A DNA stretch of 64,000 bases. It comes from Desulfoluna spongiiphila. GTDB taxonomy: Bacteria > Desulfobacterota > Desulfobacteria > Desulfobacterales > Desulfolunaceae. The DNA lies in NCBI RefSeq assembly GCF_900101345.1, contig NZ_FMUX01000025.1:1-64000 (forward strand). The letters are read 5' to 3'. A model generated the notes under the pieces. That model was not told where the DNA came from. It did no database searches and was given only the letters and a program-made list of their open reading frames with translations. Both the position numbers and the translations under genes were made by a program. Position 1 is the first letter of the stretch; each line of letters starts with the position of its first letter. Shown in pieces: positions 51,421-61,149 of this stretch.

Positions 51421-52779
51421 TTAAAAATCAATGCTTCCCGGGGTTCGGGGGAAGGCGATGACGTCGCGGATGTTCGTGATGCCGGTCAAAAGCATGAGCA
51501 GGCGTTCAAAGCCCAGGCCGAAGCCGCTGTGGGGGACTGAGCCGAAGCGTCGGGAGTCCATATACCACCAGTACTCCTTGTCAGGCAGGTTCATCTCGGT
51601 CATGCGTTGGTGCAGGACGTCTTCCCGCTCCTCCCTTTGGCTGCCACCCACCAGTTCCCCGATGCGCGGGACCAGAAGGTCCATGGCGGCTACTGTCTCG
51701 CCGTCATCGTTGACCCGCATGTAAAAAGGCTTGATGCCTTTGGGGTAGTCGTAGAGGAAGACCGGTTTTTTAAAGTGCTCTTCGGCCAGGTAGCGTTCGT
51801 GTTCCGACTGGAGGTCCGTTCCGAAGGAGACGGGGTATTCGAATTTTTTCTTTGTTTTTTGAAGGATCTCCACGGCCTCTCTGTAGGGCAGGCGCAGGTA
51901 GGTGTCGTCCCTTAAGGAGGTGAGGGTTTTCATCAGGGATTTATCCACAAAGTTGGCAAACAGGGCGATGTCGTCGCTGCAGGTGTCAAGGACCCCTGCC
52001 ACCACGTATTTGATGAGGGCCTCGGCCAGGTCCATGTTGCCGGTAAGGTCGCAGAAGGCCATTTCCGGCTCCAGCATCCAGAACTCGGCGGCGTGGCGGC
52101 TGGTATGGGAGTTCTCCGCCCGGAAGGTGGGGCCGAAGGTGTACACATCGCCCAGGGCCAGGGCCATCATCTCGGCGGAGAGCTGGCCGGAGACGGTGAG
52201 GTTGGTTTCCTGGCCGAAAAAATCCTCGGAGGCGGGGGTGGTGCCCGACACGGTGGTGACGCGGAACATCTCCCCTGCGCCTTCGCAGTCCGATCCGGTG
52301 ATGACAGGGGTGTGGATGAGAAAAAATCCCTCCTCTTCAAAGAACCGGTGGATCAGGTGGCTGGTGCGCGAGCGGATACGCATGATGGCCCCGTATTTGT
52401 TGGTGCGGGGACGCAGGTGGGCGATGGTGCGCAGGAACTCGTCGCTGTGCCGCTTTTTCTGCAGAGGATAGGTCTCCCCTGCGGTGCCCACGAGTTCAAG
52501 GGTGTGGGAGCGGATCTCAAAGGCCTGGCCCTTGCCGGGGGAGGGGACCATCTCACCGGTGACAGAGACGGCGGCACCCGTGGAGAGGGCGGGAAGATGC
52601 TCGGATCCGGGGCTGCCAGCGTCCACGATCACCTGGATGGAGGCGAGGCAGGAGCCGTCGCTGACTTCCATAAACGAGAACTCTTTGGTGTCTCGCCGGG
52701 TTCGGACCCAGCCTTTTATGAGGACCTTTTCAAGGGGGGCAGTTCTTGCCAGAAGTGCCTTAATTTTGGTTCGTTTCAT
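51421..52779 (-). CDS. asnS: Asparaginyl-tRNA synthetase
   Basis: 452 aa. An OB-fold anticodon-binding domain (VLIKGWVRTRRDTKEFSFMEVSDGS) precedes a class II catalytic domain with motif 2 (FRAENSHTSRHAAEFWMLEPEM) and motif 3 (GFGLGFERLLMLLTGI). The AsnRS-type FFGQETNLTVSGQLSAEMMALALGDVYTFGPTF distinguishes it from AspRS. It charges tRNA-Asn, so this organism does not depend only on the transamidation route. The stop is 9 bp from a repeat copy. No T-box-like leader was recognised upstream. Confidence 0.96.
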   Translation of the reverse strand: MKRTKIKALLARTAPLEKVLIKGWVRTRRDTKEFSFMEVSDGSCLASIQVIVDAGSPGSEHLPALSTGAAVSVTGEMVPSPGKGQAFEIRSHTLELVGTAGETYPLQKKRHSDEFLRTIAHLRPRTNKYGAIMRIRSRTSHLIHRFFEEEGFFLIHTPVITGSDCEGAGEMFRVTTVSGTTPASEDFFGQETNLTVSGQLSAEMMALALGDVYTFGPTFRAENSHTSRHAAEFWMLEPEMAFCDLTGNMDLAEALIKYVVAGVLDTCSDDIALFANFVDKSLMKTLTSLRDDTYLRLPYREAVEILQKTKKKFEYPVSFGTDLQSEHERYLAEEHFKKPVFLYDYPKGIKPFYMRVNDDGETVAAMDLLVPRIGELVGGSQREEREDVLHQRMTEMNLPDKEYWWYMDSRRFGSVPHSGFGLGFERLLMLLTGITNIRDVIAFPRTPGSIDF

Positions 52780-52886
52780 GACACACCTGTGTGTTGGAGG
52801 GTTCGTGTAATGGGTCGGGACAGGTATACACAGACCATCCCGGGGTATATTAAAATCAAGGGTAACGATTTAATTTTTAAAAAACA

Positions 52887-53008
52887 GCCTCCGGCGGCCC
52901 TGCCGGGGGCCAAACTTTTAAAAAGTTTGACAAACAGGTTTTAAAAAACAGATTAAATTTAATCCAAATCGCATTCGCAACCTGTTTTCAAGGTGGCACA
53001 CCTTGCCG
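52887..53008 (-). repeat. Interspersed hairpin repeat, inverted, one terminus lost
   Basis: Minus-strand copy with the AAACTTTTTAAAAGTTT hairpin and the CAAGGTGTGCCACCTTG hairpin; the expected left terminus is replaced by GTGACC. Confidence 0.8.
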
Positions 53009-53039
53009 TGACCTTTTTTTTGGATCATTTCAACGCGAT

Positions 53040-53150
53040 ATCGGTATGGCACCTGCTTTGACACTGCAGTGTAGTACCCTGGCTCCCGGGGGACAACAGG
53101 AAAGACCCCTGTTTATCCGGAAAGACGAATCCGTGGGAGGATAAACCTGT
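53040..53150 (+). ncRNA. Possible structured RNA or leader upstream of the radical SAM gene
   Basis: Several hairpins are clustered: CACTGCAGTG, ACAGG/CCTGT (about 53095-53114), and GTTTATCC/GGATAAAC enclosing GGA/TCC (about 53112-53147). It is GC-rich unlike the AT-rich sequence before the gene at 53385. No known RNA family is recognised and no firm promoter is seen. The remainder to 53384 has no supported gene. Confidence 0.25.
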
Positions 53151-53384
53151 TTAAATCATTCAATATCGCGTTTAAAATCTGTGCAGCCACCGTTTCTATG
53201 GCTTGGCGGATTGCGGGGCCAAGGGAAGCAAAGGTGACAACCCGGGGTTCGGGTGAGGGGATATTTCCCAACCAGGGGTGATTTACCTTTGGTGTTTTAT
53301 ACGAATGTGGTCTATTATGAAATGTTTACAACGTGATAAAGAATAAAATCCTTAAGATTTCAGAAGGTTATAAAATAAAGTATC

Positions 53385-55913
53385 ATGGACAATACGACGA
53401 TTCAAGACCTCCTCACCGAGGTGGCCCAGCCGAGCCGTTACCTGGGGACTGAAGTGAACCGCGTGGTAAAGGACCCGGCAACCGTGGATCTGCATATGGT
53501 GCTGGCTTTTCCGGATCTGTACGACATCGGCACCTCCCATTTCGGGATACAGATTCTTTACGCCCTTCTTAACAAGCGGGATGGCATTTATGCCGAGCGT
53601 GTTTTTGCCCCGGCTCCGGACATGGAAGCCCTGCTGAAAGAGAAAGGGGAGCCCCTTTTCTCCCTTGAGACGCGGACCCCCCTTTCCGATTTTCATGTGG
53701 TGGGATTCAGCCTGCTCTATGAGCTGAACTACACCAGCGTCCTTACCATGCTGGATTTGTCCGGTATCCCCTTTCTTGCCAAGGACAGGGATGACTCCCA
53801 TCCCCTTGTCATCGCAGGCGGACCGTGTGCCTTCAACCCCGAGCCCGTGGCCGATATTTTTGATTTTCTGATTATCGGTGACGGGGAAGAGGCCCTGGTA
53901 GAGGTGGCTGAGGCCATCGCGGCCTGGCGCAAGGGCGGGGGGGACAAAGAGGCGTTGTTCTGTGAGGTGGAAAAAATCGCGGGGGTTTATGTGCCCTCCC
54001 GATTTGACGTGAGCTACGAGGCCCTTTCTGACAGCGGTGCCACCGTGCCGGTTGTCACGGCAAAGAACCCGTCGGCCCCGCGGGTGAAGCGGGCCATCGT
54101 CCCGGAGCTTTCCAGGGACTCTTTTCCGGAAAAGCCCGTGATCCCCTTTGGCAAACCCGTCCACGACCGGCTGCGCCTTGAGATCTCAAGGGGCTGCACC
54201 CGGGGCTGCCGTTTCTGCCAGGCCAGCATGATCTATCGGCCGGTGAGGGAGCGCAGCGTGGACGATCTTCTCTCGTTAAGCACCGAATCCCTCATCACCA
54301 CCGGGTATAACGATATCTCCCTTCTCTCGTTAAGTACAGGGGATTACGAGCAGCTGGCCGAGCTCATGCGGGGCATCACCTCGGGGTGCTGCGCCGACGG
54401 GGAGAAGGTGGCGGTTTCCCTTCCCTCCATCCGTGCCGGGCGCCTGACGGGCGAGCTCATGGAGATCATCAAGAACGTCCGCAAGACCGGTTTTACCATT
54501 GCCCCTGAAGCGGGGACCCAGCGCCTTCGGGACGTGATCAACAAGGGGATCACCGAAGAGGATATCATCGGCACGGTGAAGAGCGCCTTTGAGCTGGGCT
54601 GGACCACCATCAAGCTCTATTTCATGATCGGGCTTCCCACGGAGACCGACGAAGACCTCCAGGGCATTGTGGACCTGGTGAAGACCTTGCGCGGCCTCTC
54701 CCGAAACAAGCGGGCGGCCATCAACGTGAGTGTCTCCACCTTTATCCCTAAGCCCCACTCGGTATTTCAGTGGGAGGGACAGATCACGAAGGACGAGGCG
54801 TGGGAGAAGATCTGCTGGCTCAAAGAGAGCCTGCGCATGCGCGGTGTGACCCTGAAGTGGGGAAGCACGGACATCAGCTGGCTTGAGGGGATCTGGTCCC
54901 GGGGCGATCGTCGCCTGACCTCCCTGTTAATCCGGGCCTGGGAAAAAGGGTGTCGCCTCGACGGCTGGAGCGAATACATGAACCTTCCCCTCTGGCGCGA
55001 GGCCGTGGAAGAAGAAGGACTCGACTGGGATCTTCTGTGTCGCCGCGAGCGCGGTCTGGACGAGCCTTTGGCCTGGGATCATATCGACTCCGGGGTCTCC
55101 AAGGGGTACCTGAAAAAAGAGCGGGCCAGAGCCCTAGCCGCGTCTCTGACGCCCGATTGCCGTTACGGAGACTGCTCCGGGTGCGGGATTTGCGATTTTA
55201 AAACCATTCGGCCCGTGATCTGCGATTCCCTTGCCGGGGACGCCCTGGCGGCAAAGCCGCAGCCCCCCGCACCGGGCCCCTTTATCAAGTACAGCCTGGC
55301 CTACACCAAGCTGGGGAATGCTCGCTATTTTGGTCACCTGGAGTTGGTTAACATCGTCACCAAAGCCTTTCGGCGTGCGGGGCTGACCATCGAAAAATCC
55401 CATGGTTACAATCCCCGGCCCCGTCTTACCTTTTCCGATCCCATGCCCCTGGGCATGGAGAGTATGGAGGAGCAGTTCGTGGTCTCCGTGGCGTCGGAAC
55501 TGTCTGCCGGTGAGATAAAAGATAAACTGAACCAACATCTTGTTGAAGGAATAGAAATTCGTGACATCAAGCCTTTTGTTAAAATAAAAGGCCCGAAAGA
55601 CGATACGTTCAGATACAAGGTTCAAGCTCGATCCGATCTCTTTGATGCCCATTGTTTAAGTAAATTTATGGAATTAAATAATTTTATAATTGAAAAAAAG
55701 GGCAAAAAAGGAAATATAAAAGAGGTTGATTTAAAGCTGTTTGTCAGAGGGGTGGAGATTCACTCACCCTCTCAGTTGACCATCGATCTGAAAGGGATTG
55801 ATGGCGTGGTCATCCGTCCTGATCTCGCAGTGAAGCATATTTTCTCCCTTACCGATGACGCCGCTGCTCACCTGGGTCTGGTAAAAACCTGCCGGATTGA
55901 CGAAGTCTCTTAA
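53385..55913 (+). CDS. Radical SAM protein fused to DUF2344 domain
   Basis: 842 aa. An N-terminal B12-binding-like Rossmann region (LAFPDLYDIGTSHFGIQILY, PLVIAGGPCAFNPEPVAD) precedes a radical SAM barrel with the cluster motif EISRGCTRGCRFCQASMIYRPVRER (CxxxCxxC) and APEAGTQRLRDVINKGITEEDI, an accessory cysteine cluster (DCRYGDCSGCGICDF), and a C-terminal DUF2344-type domain (YTKLGNARYFGHLELVNIVTKAFRRAGLTIEKSHGYNPRPRLTFSDPMPLGMES). In many anaerobes the two parts form this fused architecture next to RNase G and ribosomal protein genes; an RNA-modification role is suspected but not proven. The ribosome site before the ATG is weak. Confidence 0.93.
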   Translation: MDNTTIQDLLTEVAQPSRYLGTEVNRVVKDPATVDLHMVLAFPDLYDIGTSHFGIQILYALLNKRDGIYAERVFAPAPDMEALLKEKGEPLFSLETRTPLSDFHVVGFSLLYELNYTSVLTMLDLSGIPFLAKDRDDSHPLVIAGGPCAFNPEPVADIFDFLIIGDGEEALVEVAEAIAAWRKGGGDKEALFCEVEKIAGVYVPSRFDVSYEALSDSGATVPVVTAKNPSAPRVKRAIVPELSRDSFPEKPVIPFGKPVHDRLRLEISRGCTRGCRFCQASMIYRPVRERSVDDLLSLSTESLITTGYNDISLLSLSTGDYEQLAELMRGITSGCCADGEKVAVSLPSIRAGRLTGELMEIIKNVRKTGFTIAPEAGTQRLRDVINKGITEEDIIGTVKSAFELGWTTIKLYFMIGLPTETDEDLQGIVDLVKTLRGLSRNKRAAINVSVSTFIPKPHSVFQWEGQITKDEAWEKICWLKESLRMRGVTLKWGSTDISWLEGIWSRGDRRLTSLLIRAWEKGCRLDGWSEYMNLPLWREAVEEEGLDWDLLCRRERGLDEPLAWDHIDSGVSKGYLKKERARALAASLTPDCRYGDCSGCGICDFKTIRPVICDSLAGDALAAKPQPPAPGPFIKYSLAYTKLGNARYFGHLELVNIVTKAFRRAGLTIEKSHGYNPRPRLTFSDPMPLGMESMEEQFVVSVASELSAGEIKDKLNQHLVEGIEIRDIKPFVKIKGPKDDTFRYKVQARSDLFDAHCLSKFMELNNFIIEKKGKKGNIKEVDLKLFVRGVEIHSPSQLTIDLKGIDGVVIRPDLAVKHIFSLTDDAAAHLGLVKTCRIDEVS

Positions 55914-55942
55914 CCCGATAAACGAATCGTGGTCCCTAATAT

Positions 55943-57454
55943 ATGTACAAGGAACTGGTTGTTAACGTAACAGAACAGGAGACCCGTGTGGCCCTCCTGG
56001 AAGATGGGAACATTGTTGAACTCTTTGTGGAGCGAGGCGATGATACCAATATCAACGGCAATATTTACAAAGGCCGTGTGCAGCGTGTCCTTCCGGGCAT
56101 GCAGGCTGCGTTTGTGGATATCGGCCTCAACCAGGCGGCCTTCATCTATGTGGACGACGTCCAGAAGAAGCAGAATATCGGGGAAAACGAGGCCCCTTAC
56201 AGCGAAAACGGCAACAAGGAGTTTGCCCCGGACAACACCGGTCGCCAGATTCCCATCGAAGAGCTGCTTCGCGAAGGCCAGGAGATCATGGTCCAGGTGG
56301 TCAAGTCCCCCATCGGCACCAAGGGGGCCCGCATCACCACCTATATCTCCCTGCCGGGCCGCTACCTGGTGCTCATGCCCAACGTGGATCACATCGGCAT
56401 CTCCAAGCGCATCGCCAGTGAGGACGAGCGCACCCGCCTGCGGGACCTGATCAGCGACAAGCGGGAGATCCCTTACGGGTATATCTTCCGTACCGCAGGG
56501 GAGGGGATCGCCGAAGAACAGCTCAAGCGGGAGATGGACCTTCTGGTCAACTCCTGGGAAAACATCAAGAAACGGTACCGGAGTTTTTCCGCCCCGTACC
56601 GGCTCCACCGGGACCTGACGGTGACCTTCCGGGCCATCCGGGACCTGTTGACCCATGAGGCGGATCGCCTTACCATCGACAACAAGTTCGGCTTTGATTC
56701 GGTGAACAACTTTATCCGGAAGATCATGCCGGAGCTCAAGGTGAAGGTGGAGTATTACGACCGCTCCGAGCCGATCTTTGAGGCCTTCAGCCTGGAAGGG
56801 GACATCTCCCGGGCCCTGAAAAAGAAGGTGTGGCTCAAGTGCGGCGGGTACATCGTCATCGAGCAGACCGAGGCCCTGACCTCCATTGATGTCAACACCG
56901 GTCGCTACGTGGGCAAGCACAATTTTGAAGAGACCATCTTCAAAACCAACCTGGAGGCGATCCGGGAAATTTCCGCCCAGGTGCGCCTCCGGAATATCGG
57001 GGGGATCATCATCCTCGATTTTATCGACATGGAGAACCTGGAGAACCGGGAGCGGGTCTTTGAGACCTTGAAAGAGTCGTTTAAACAGGACAAATGCCGC
57101 ACGAACATTCTGCCCATGAGCGAAATCGGTCTGGTGCAGATGACCCGGAAACGGGTGAGAAAATCGCTGACACGGATGCTCTGCGAGGAGTGTCCCATCT
57201 GTTACGGCGACGGATACACCATTTCGAAAACCACCATCTCCCAAAAAATATATCGGGAGATTCATCGTCACGCCCGGGACATGATGGGGGATATTTTTAC
57301 CCTCAAGGTGAGTGAAGAGATGGCCGATTATCTGCATCGGGATGAGATCAGCACCATCAGCGCCATAGAGTACCGGCTGGGGAAGAAAATCGAAATCTAC
57401 CCCATCCGCCGTTTTCATCGGGAAGAGTTTGAACTCACCGAGAAATTCAAGTAA
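55943..57454 (+). CDS. rng: Ribonuclease G/E family
   Basis: 503 aa, starting 29 bp after the radical SAM stop. An N-terminal S1 domain (GNIYKGRVQRVLPGMQAAFVDIGLNQAAFIYVDDV) is followed by the RNase H-like/DNase I-like catalytic core with the metal-binding Asp residues in TSIDVNTGRYVG and GGIIILDFIDMEN, and the Zn-link CEECPICYGDG. It lacks the long RNase E scaffold tail, so it is RNase G-sized. It processes rRNA and mRNA in the cytoplasm. The radical SAM-rng pairing is common in anaerobes. Confidence 0.95.
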   Translation: MYKELVVNVTEQETRVALLEDGNIVELFVERGDDTNINGNIYKGRVQRVLPGMQAAFVDIGLNQAAFIYVDDVQKKQNIGENEAPYSENGNKEFAPDNTGRQIPIEELLREGQEIMVQVVKSPIGTKGARITTYISLPGRYLVLMPNVDHIGISKRIASEDERTRLRDLISDKREIPYGYIFRTAGEGIAEEQLKREMDLLVNSWENIKKRYRSFSAPYRLHRDLTVTFRAIRDLLTHEADRLTIDNKFGFDSVNNFIRKIMPELKVKVEYYDRSEPIFEAFSLEGDISRALKKKVWLKCGGYIVIEQTEALTSIDVNTGRYVGKHNFEETIFKTNLEAIREISAQVRLRNIGGIIILDFIDMENLENRERVFETLKESFKQDKCRTNILPMSEIGLVQMTRKRVRKSLTRMLCEECPICYGDGYTISKTTISQKIYREIHRHARDMMGDIFTLKVSEEMADYLHRDEISTISAIEYRLGKKIEIYPIRRFHREEFELTEKFK

Positions 57455-57464
57455 AATATGGCTG

Positions 57465-57493
57465 TTGACACGTGTCGCAATTTATGATTAAGT
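57465..57493 (+). promoter_or_regulatory. Candidate promoter of rpmH
   Basis: TTGACA, 17-bp spacer, TTAAGT; 63 bases before the rpmH ATG. Confidence 0.4.
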
Positions 57494-57555
57494 TACCGGG
57501 TTTATTTTAACGTCACAAAAGTGTGAAATCAAACGTAAAATAGGGGTATTCACAT

Positions 57556-57690
57556 ATGAAACGAACTTTTCAGCCAAGCAACCTTAAACGATCCAGAAAG
57601 CACGGATTCATGAATCGTATGTCCACTCCCGCTGGACGTCGTATTGTCAAGCGCCGTCGTGCGAAGGGCCGTAAGCGCCTGTCCGCCTAG
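57556..57690 (+). CDS. rpmH: Ribosomal protein L34
   Basis: 44 aa with AGGGG nine bases before the ATG. The start MKRTFQPSNLKRSRKHGF and the RRRAKGRKRLSA ending are canonical for L34, a very basic protein of the large ribosomal subunit. It opens the conserved rpmH-rnpA-yidD-yidC-jag-mnmE block that marks origin regions in many bacteria. Confidence 0.98.
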   Translation: MKRTFQPSNLKRSRKHGFMNRMSTPAGRRIVKRRRAKGRKRLSA

Positions 57691-57835
57691 CACGCACTTG
57701 ATTTTTATGATGCCTTCGTTAAAGGGTAGCTCCGAGGGCCTCGTTTGGGGGATCGGCGAGTCGACAACGGCTCGCATCACGGTCCGCCGGAACGAGGCAC
57801 GACGGAGAGTACGATGATACAGGGATACATACGAC

Positions 57836-58192
57836 TTGCGAGCGAACGCCTTTACAAAAGAGCTGAGGATTCTCAAGAGACATCAGTTCCAGGAACTCTA
57901 TCGAAAAGGGGCAACCGTCCACAATCGTCACTTCGTTGCCAATATCCTGGAAAATAACCTTCAGACATCCCGCATAGGTATCACTGTATCAAAAAAGGTT
58001 GGGGGTGCTGTCACGCGTAACCGCATCAAACGGATCGTACGCGAGTATTTTCGGAAAAACGGTCGACAGTTTTTTGAGAATCGGGATATCCAACTTATTG
58101 CCAAGCGCACAGCGGCTCAACTCAGCAATAAAGAGACCTTTTTATCCCTTGAGCATATTTTTCAAAAAATTAAAGCAGGTACTGAGTCTTAA
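57836..58192 (+). CDS. rnpA: Ribonuclease P protein component
   Basis: 118 aa if begun at the TTG at 57836; no in-frame ATG precedes the conserved part. Motifs: AFTKELRILKRHQFQELYRKG (aromatic/central cleft region) and the RNR signature SKKVGGAVTRNRIKRIVREYFRKN. It binds the RNase P RNA and helps 5' processing of pre-tRNAs. It is 146 bp after rpmH and overlaps yidD, in standard order. Start confidence is lower than gene confidence. Confidence 0.93.
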   Translation: MRANAFTKELRILKRHQFQELYRKGATVHNRHFVANILENNLQTSRIGITVSKKVGGAVTRNRIKRIVREYFRKNGRQFFENRDIQLIAKRTAAQLSNKETFLSLEHIFQKIKAGTES

Positions 58193-58397
58193 GCAGGTCT
58201 TTATCGGATTGATAAAGGCCTATCAGTATTTGATCTCCCCTTTGATTGGTCCAAGATGCCGTTTTTATCCCACATGTTCGGCATACGCCATTGAGGCCTA
58301 TGAACGGTATGGAATTCTTAAGGGGTCCTTTTTGGCGGTGAAACGCATTCTCAAGTGCCACCCGTTTCATCCCGGAGGGGTCGACCCGCTTCCATAA
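58149..58397 (+). CDS. yidD: Membrane protein insertion efficiency factor YidD
   Basis: About 82 aa if begun at the TTG at 58149, overlapping the end of rnpA by 44 bp; no ATG or GTG is available nearer, so the start is uncertain (CTG at 58182 is another option). The conserved core is intact: LIKAYQYLISPLIGPRCRFYPTCSAYAIEAYERYGILKGSFLAVKRILKCHPFHPGGVDPLP, with the three cysteines of the family. It assists YidC in membrane protein insertion. yidC follows after a 250-bp gap. Confidence 0.85.
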   Translation: MSIFFKKLKQVLSLKQVFIGLIKAYQYLISPLIGPRCRFYPTCSAYAIEAYERYGILKGSFLAVKRILKCHPFHPGGVDPLP

Positions 58398-58647
58398 AAT
58401 CCTTCACCAGAGCCTCAGCACCCACCCACCGACCAGAAGAACCCGCAACCACCCGATGATCACGCCAGCCCCTTTGCGCATGAACGGCTGAGCCGTGCTT
58501 CATCATGAACACGAAACCGTCCAGAAGATTCCAGAGCCCGGCAACAGGCACGATGTCGTTGCACCTTTTATACCTTAAGGGGCAGGGACGGCTCATTGGC
58601 GCATGAACAAGGCACCATCTTTGAAGAAGATGAACAACGGAGAACCT

Positions 58648-60255
58648 ATGGAACAAGTCAGACTCTTTGCAGCAATCATCCTTTCCATCATTGTGTTTGC
58701 AGGGTGGAATTTTCTTTTTCCTCCCCAGAAGCCCACGGAGGTCCCCAAGGAGCCTCAACTGGAACAACCCGTGGCCCAACCCGGGGAGGTGGCAACACCT
58801 GCTACGGATATCAAGCCTGTGACGGTGGTGGAGGAAAACATCACCGTGGTGGAGTCTCCCCTTTACCGCATCGAGTTCACCAACCGCGGTGCTGCGGTGA
58901 AACGATTTGAACTGAAAAAATACAAAGAGACCCTGGACGGGGACGCCTACAAGAACGTCATCCCCGCGGAGGTGGACCGCACCTTTACCCTGGGGTTTGC
59001 AAAAAACAGCGTGCAGGGAGCATCTGATGCCCTGTTCGAAGCCGATCAGCAGAACGTGGTGGTGGGAGACAACGGAGCCAGCCTCTCTTACCGCTGGGTC
59101 AGCACCAACGGTGTGGAGGTTGTCCGTAACTTTCACTTTACGGCTGACTCATACGCCATTTCGTCCACGGTTACCCTGCGTAACGGAAGCTCCCTTGCCC
59201 TGGACGGGACTTTGGCCTTTGGCCTTGTCTCCACGGTGGACGGCGGTCGCAGCTACGGATTTCAGGGGCCCAGCGGGTTTGTCGACGGCCACCTTGAAAA
59301 CGTCAAGGCCAAGAAGATCAAGGACAAGAACCTCTACTCCGGTACCGTGGAGTGGGTGGCCCAGCAGAGCCGCTACTTCATGACCGCGGTCATTCCCAAA
59401 GAGATCACCGGGTCCTCCATGGCCCTGGCAGAGAAAAACGGGGTGATCACCGCCGCCATGAACCTGCCCACGGGCATGATTCAGCCCGGCATGGAAAAGA
59501 GCTTTGAGGTCGATATCCTGGCAGCCCCCAAAAGCTACCGCATGCTCAAAAAGCTTGATTCATCCGTTCACAAGGCCGTCAACTTCGGCTGGTTTGACAT
59601 CATTGCCAAGCCCTGCCTGAGCCTGATGAATTTTATCCATGACCACGTGGTGGCCAACTACGGCATCGCCATTATCCTTCTCACCATCCTCATCAAGCTG
59701 ATCTTCTGGCCCCTGGGCAACAAGAGCTACACCTCCATGCATGAGATGAAAAAGCTCCAGCCCATCATGGGCAAGCTCCGTGAGAAATATGCCGACGACA
59801 AGCAGCGCATGAACCAGGAAGTGATGGCCCTGTACAAGACCTACAAGGTCAACCCCATGAGCGGCTGCCTGCCCCTGGTGGTTCAGATGCCCATTTTCTT
59901 TGCGCTGTACCGCATGCTCTATTCGGCCGTTGAACTTCGCCATGCACCTTTTTTCGGCTGGATCACCGACCTGTCGGCCCCGGATCGCCTTTTCCATTTC
60001 GGGTTTTCCATCCCCATGATGGTTCAACCCACAGGTATTCCCGTTCTGACCCTTTTGATGGGTGCTACCATGTTTCTCCAGCAGAAGATGTCGCCCTCGA
60101 CCGGAGATCCCACCCAGGCCAAGATGATGATGATGATGCCCCTCGTGATGACGGTTATCTTCGTCAACTTCTCATCCGGGCTTGTGCTGTACTGGCTTGT
60201 CAACAACGTCCTTTCGATTTCTCAGCAGTACTATATCACCAAGAAACTCTCGTAA
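58648..60255 (+). CDS. yidC: Membrane protein insertase YidC
   Basis: 535 aa from the ATG at 58648 (GGAG seven bases upstream). An N-terminal anchor (LFAAIILSIIVFAGWNFLF) precedes the large periplasmic beta-sandwich domain (about 80-320) typical of Gram-negative YidC, then the five-helix insertase core (NYGIAIILLTILIKLIFWPLGNKSYTSMHEMKKLQPIMGKLREKY, MSGCLPLVVQMPIFFALYRML, TGLVLYW-type SSGLVLYWLVNNVLSISQQ). The positively charged groove Arg is present in the core. It inserts inner-membrane proteins alone or with SecYEG. Confidence 0.96.
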   Translation: MEQVRLFAAIILSIIVFAGWNFLFPPQKPTEVPKEPQLEQPVAQPGEVATPATDIKPVTVVEENITVVESPLYRIEFTNRGAAVKRFELKKYKETLDGDAYKNVIPAEVDRTFTLGFAKNSVQGASDALFEADQQNVVVGDNGASLSYRWVSTNGVEVVRNFHFTADSYAISSTVTLRNGSSLALDGTLAFGLVSTVDGGRSYGFQGPSGFVDGHLENVKAKKIKDKNLYSGTVEWVAQQSRYFMTAVIPKEITGSSMALAEKNGVITAAMNLPTGMIQPGMEKSFEVDILAAPKSYRMLKKLDSSVHKAVNFGWFDIIAKPCLSLMNFIHDHVVANYGIAIILLTILIKLIFWPLGNKSYTSMHEMKKLQPIMGKLREKYADDKQRMNQEVMALYKTYKVNPMSGCLPLVVQMPIFFALYRMLYSAVELRHAPFFGWITDLSAPDRLFHFGFSIPMMVQPTGIPVLTLLMGATMFLQQKMSPSTGDPTQAKMMMMMPLVMTVIFVNFSSGLVLYWLVNNVLSISQQYYITKKLS

Positions 60256-60270
60256 CCTCTGGAGGAGTGT

Positions 60271-61086
60271 ATGAATTCGCTTAGGGAATTTGAGGGCAGA
60301 ACCGTGGAAAAAGCCATTGACGCTGCCTTGCAAGAACTCGATATCCCGAGAGAGGAGCTGGACTACAATGTGGTTTCCAAGGGGAGCGCCGGTCTTTTCG
60401 GTCTCTTCGGGGCCAAAAAAGCCAAGATCTCCGTGGCCGTTAAAAAGAACAGGCCCAAGCAGGGCCGGGTTGCCAAAAACCTCGTGGACGAGGCCTTCGG
60501 TACCCCCAAAACCGAGGAGAGCACCTCGGCAGACACCGAAGGGTTCAAAGGGGAAGACCGCACCTACGAGTACACCGAGCGGACCTTTGAAGATGGTTTT
60601 TTCAAAGGGCTCACCCCTGCCGATGCCGGCGTGGAGATTTTAAAGGAGATAGCCTCCTTTATCTCAGAAGAGTCCGAGATTGCCTACCGGGTGGATGGGG
60701 ACATCCTCACGTACAACGTCACCGGCGGCAACGCAGCCGTGATGATCGGCAAAAAGGGCCAGACCCTTGAGGCGATCCAGTACCTTCTGGATAAAATCAT
60801 CAACAAGCACAGCGTGGAGCGTGTACGCGTTCAGGTGGACATCGAAGGCTACCTGGAGATGCGCAAGGAGAAACTCCGCCAGCATGCCCAGCGCATGGCC
60901 GAGAAGGTCAAGAAGACGGGCAAACCCCATACCATCGGGCACATGTCCTCCCACGACCGCCGTATCATTCACCTGACCTTAAAGGATGATCGCGGGGTAC
61001 GGACCCAGTCCATGGGTGAGGGGTACTATCGCCGGTTGGTGATTTTCCCCAAGCGCAATAAAAATATGAGAAATAAAAACAGATAG
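60271..61086 (+). CDS. jag: Jag/KhpB RNA-binding protein
   Basis: 271 aa, GGAGGAG before the ATG, 15 bp after yidC. A Jag-N domain (REFEGRTVEKAIDAALQELDIPREELDYNVVSKGSAGLFGLFGAKKAKISV), a spacer rich in Glu/Thr, a KH domain (GGNAAVMIGKKGQTLEAIQYLLDKIINK) and an R3H domain (LRQHAQRMAEKVKKTGKPHTIGHMSSHDRRIIHLTLKDD). In other bacteria KhpB pairs with KhpA to bind small RNAs and mRNAs and affects cell division. Its position behind yidC is universal in this block. Confidence 0.95.
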   Translation: MNSLREFEGRTVEKAIDAALQELDIPREELDYNVVSKGSAGLFGLFGAKKAKISVAVKKNRPKQGRVAKNLVDEAFGTPKTEESTSADTEGFKGEDRTYEYTERTFEDGFFKGLTPADAGVEILKEIASFISEESEIAYRVDGDILTYNVTGGNAAVMIGKKGQTLEAIQYLLDKIINKHSVERVRVQVDIEGYLEMRKEKLRQHAQRMAEKVKKTGKPHTIGHMSSHDRRIIHLTLKDDRGVRTQSMGEGYYRRLVIFPKRNKNMRNKNR

Positions 61087-61110
61087 ATATAACTGTTTCC
61101 TTTTTCTTGG

Positions 61111-61149
61111 AGCCTGTTCGACCACCCCATGGTCGAACAGGCTTTTTTT
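61111..61149 (+). terminator. Terminator of the yidC-jag operon
   Basis: AGCCTGTTCGACCA pairs with TGGTCGAACAGGCT, followed by seven T. Confidence 0.92.

Noticed and set aside
53047..53061. TGGCACCTGCTTTGA as a sigma-54 promoter
   Set aside because: Spacing is right but the -12 core is GA instead of GC, and no gene starts within 300 bp.
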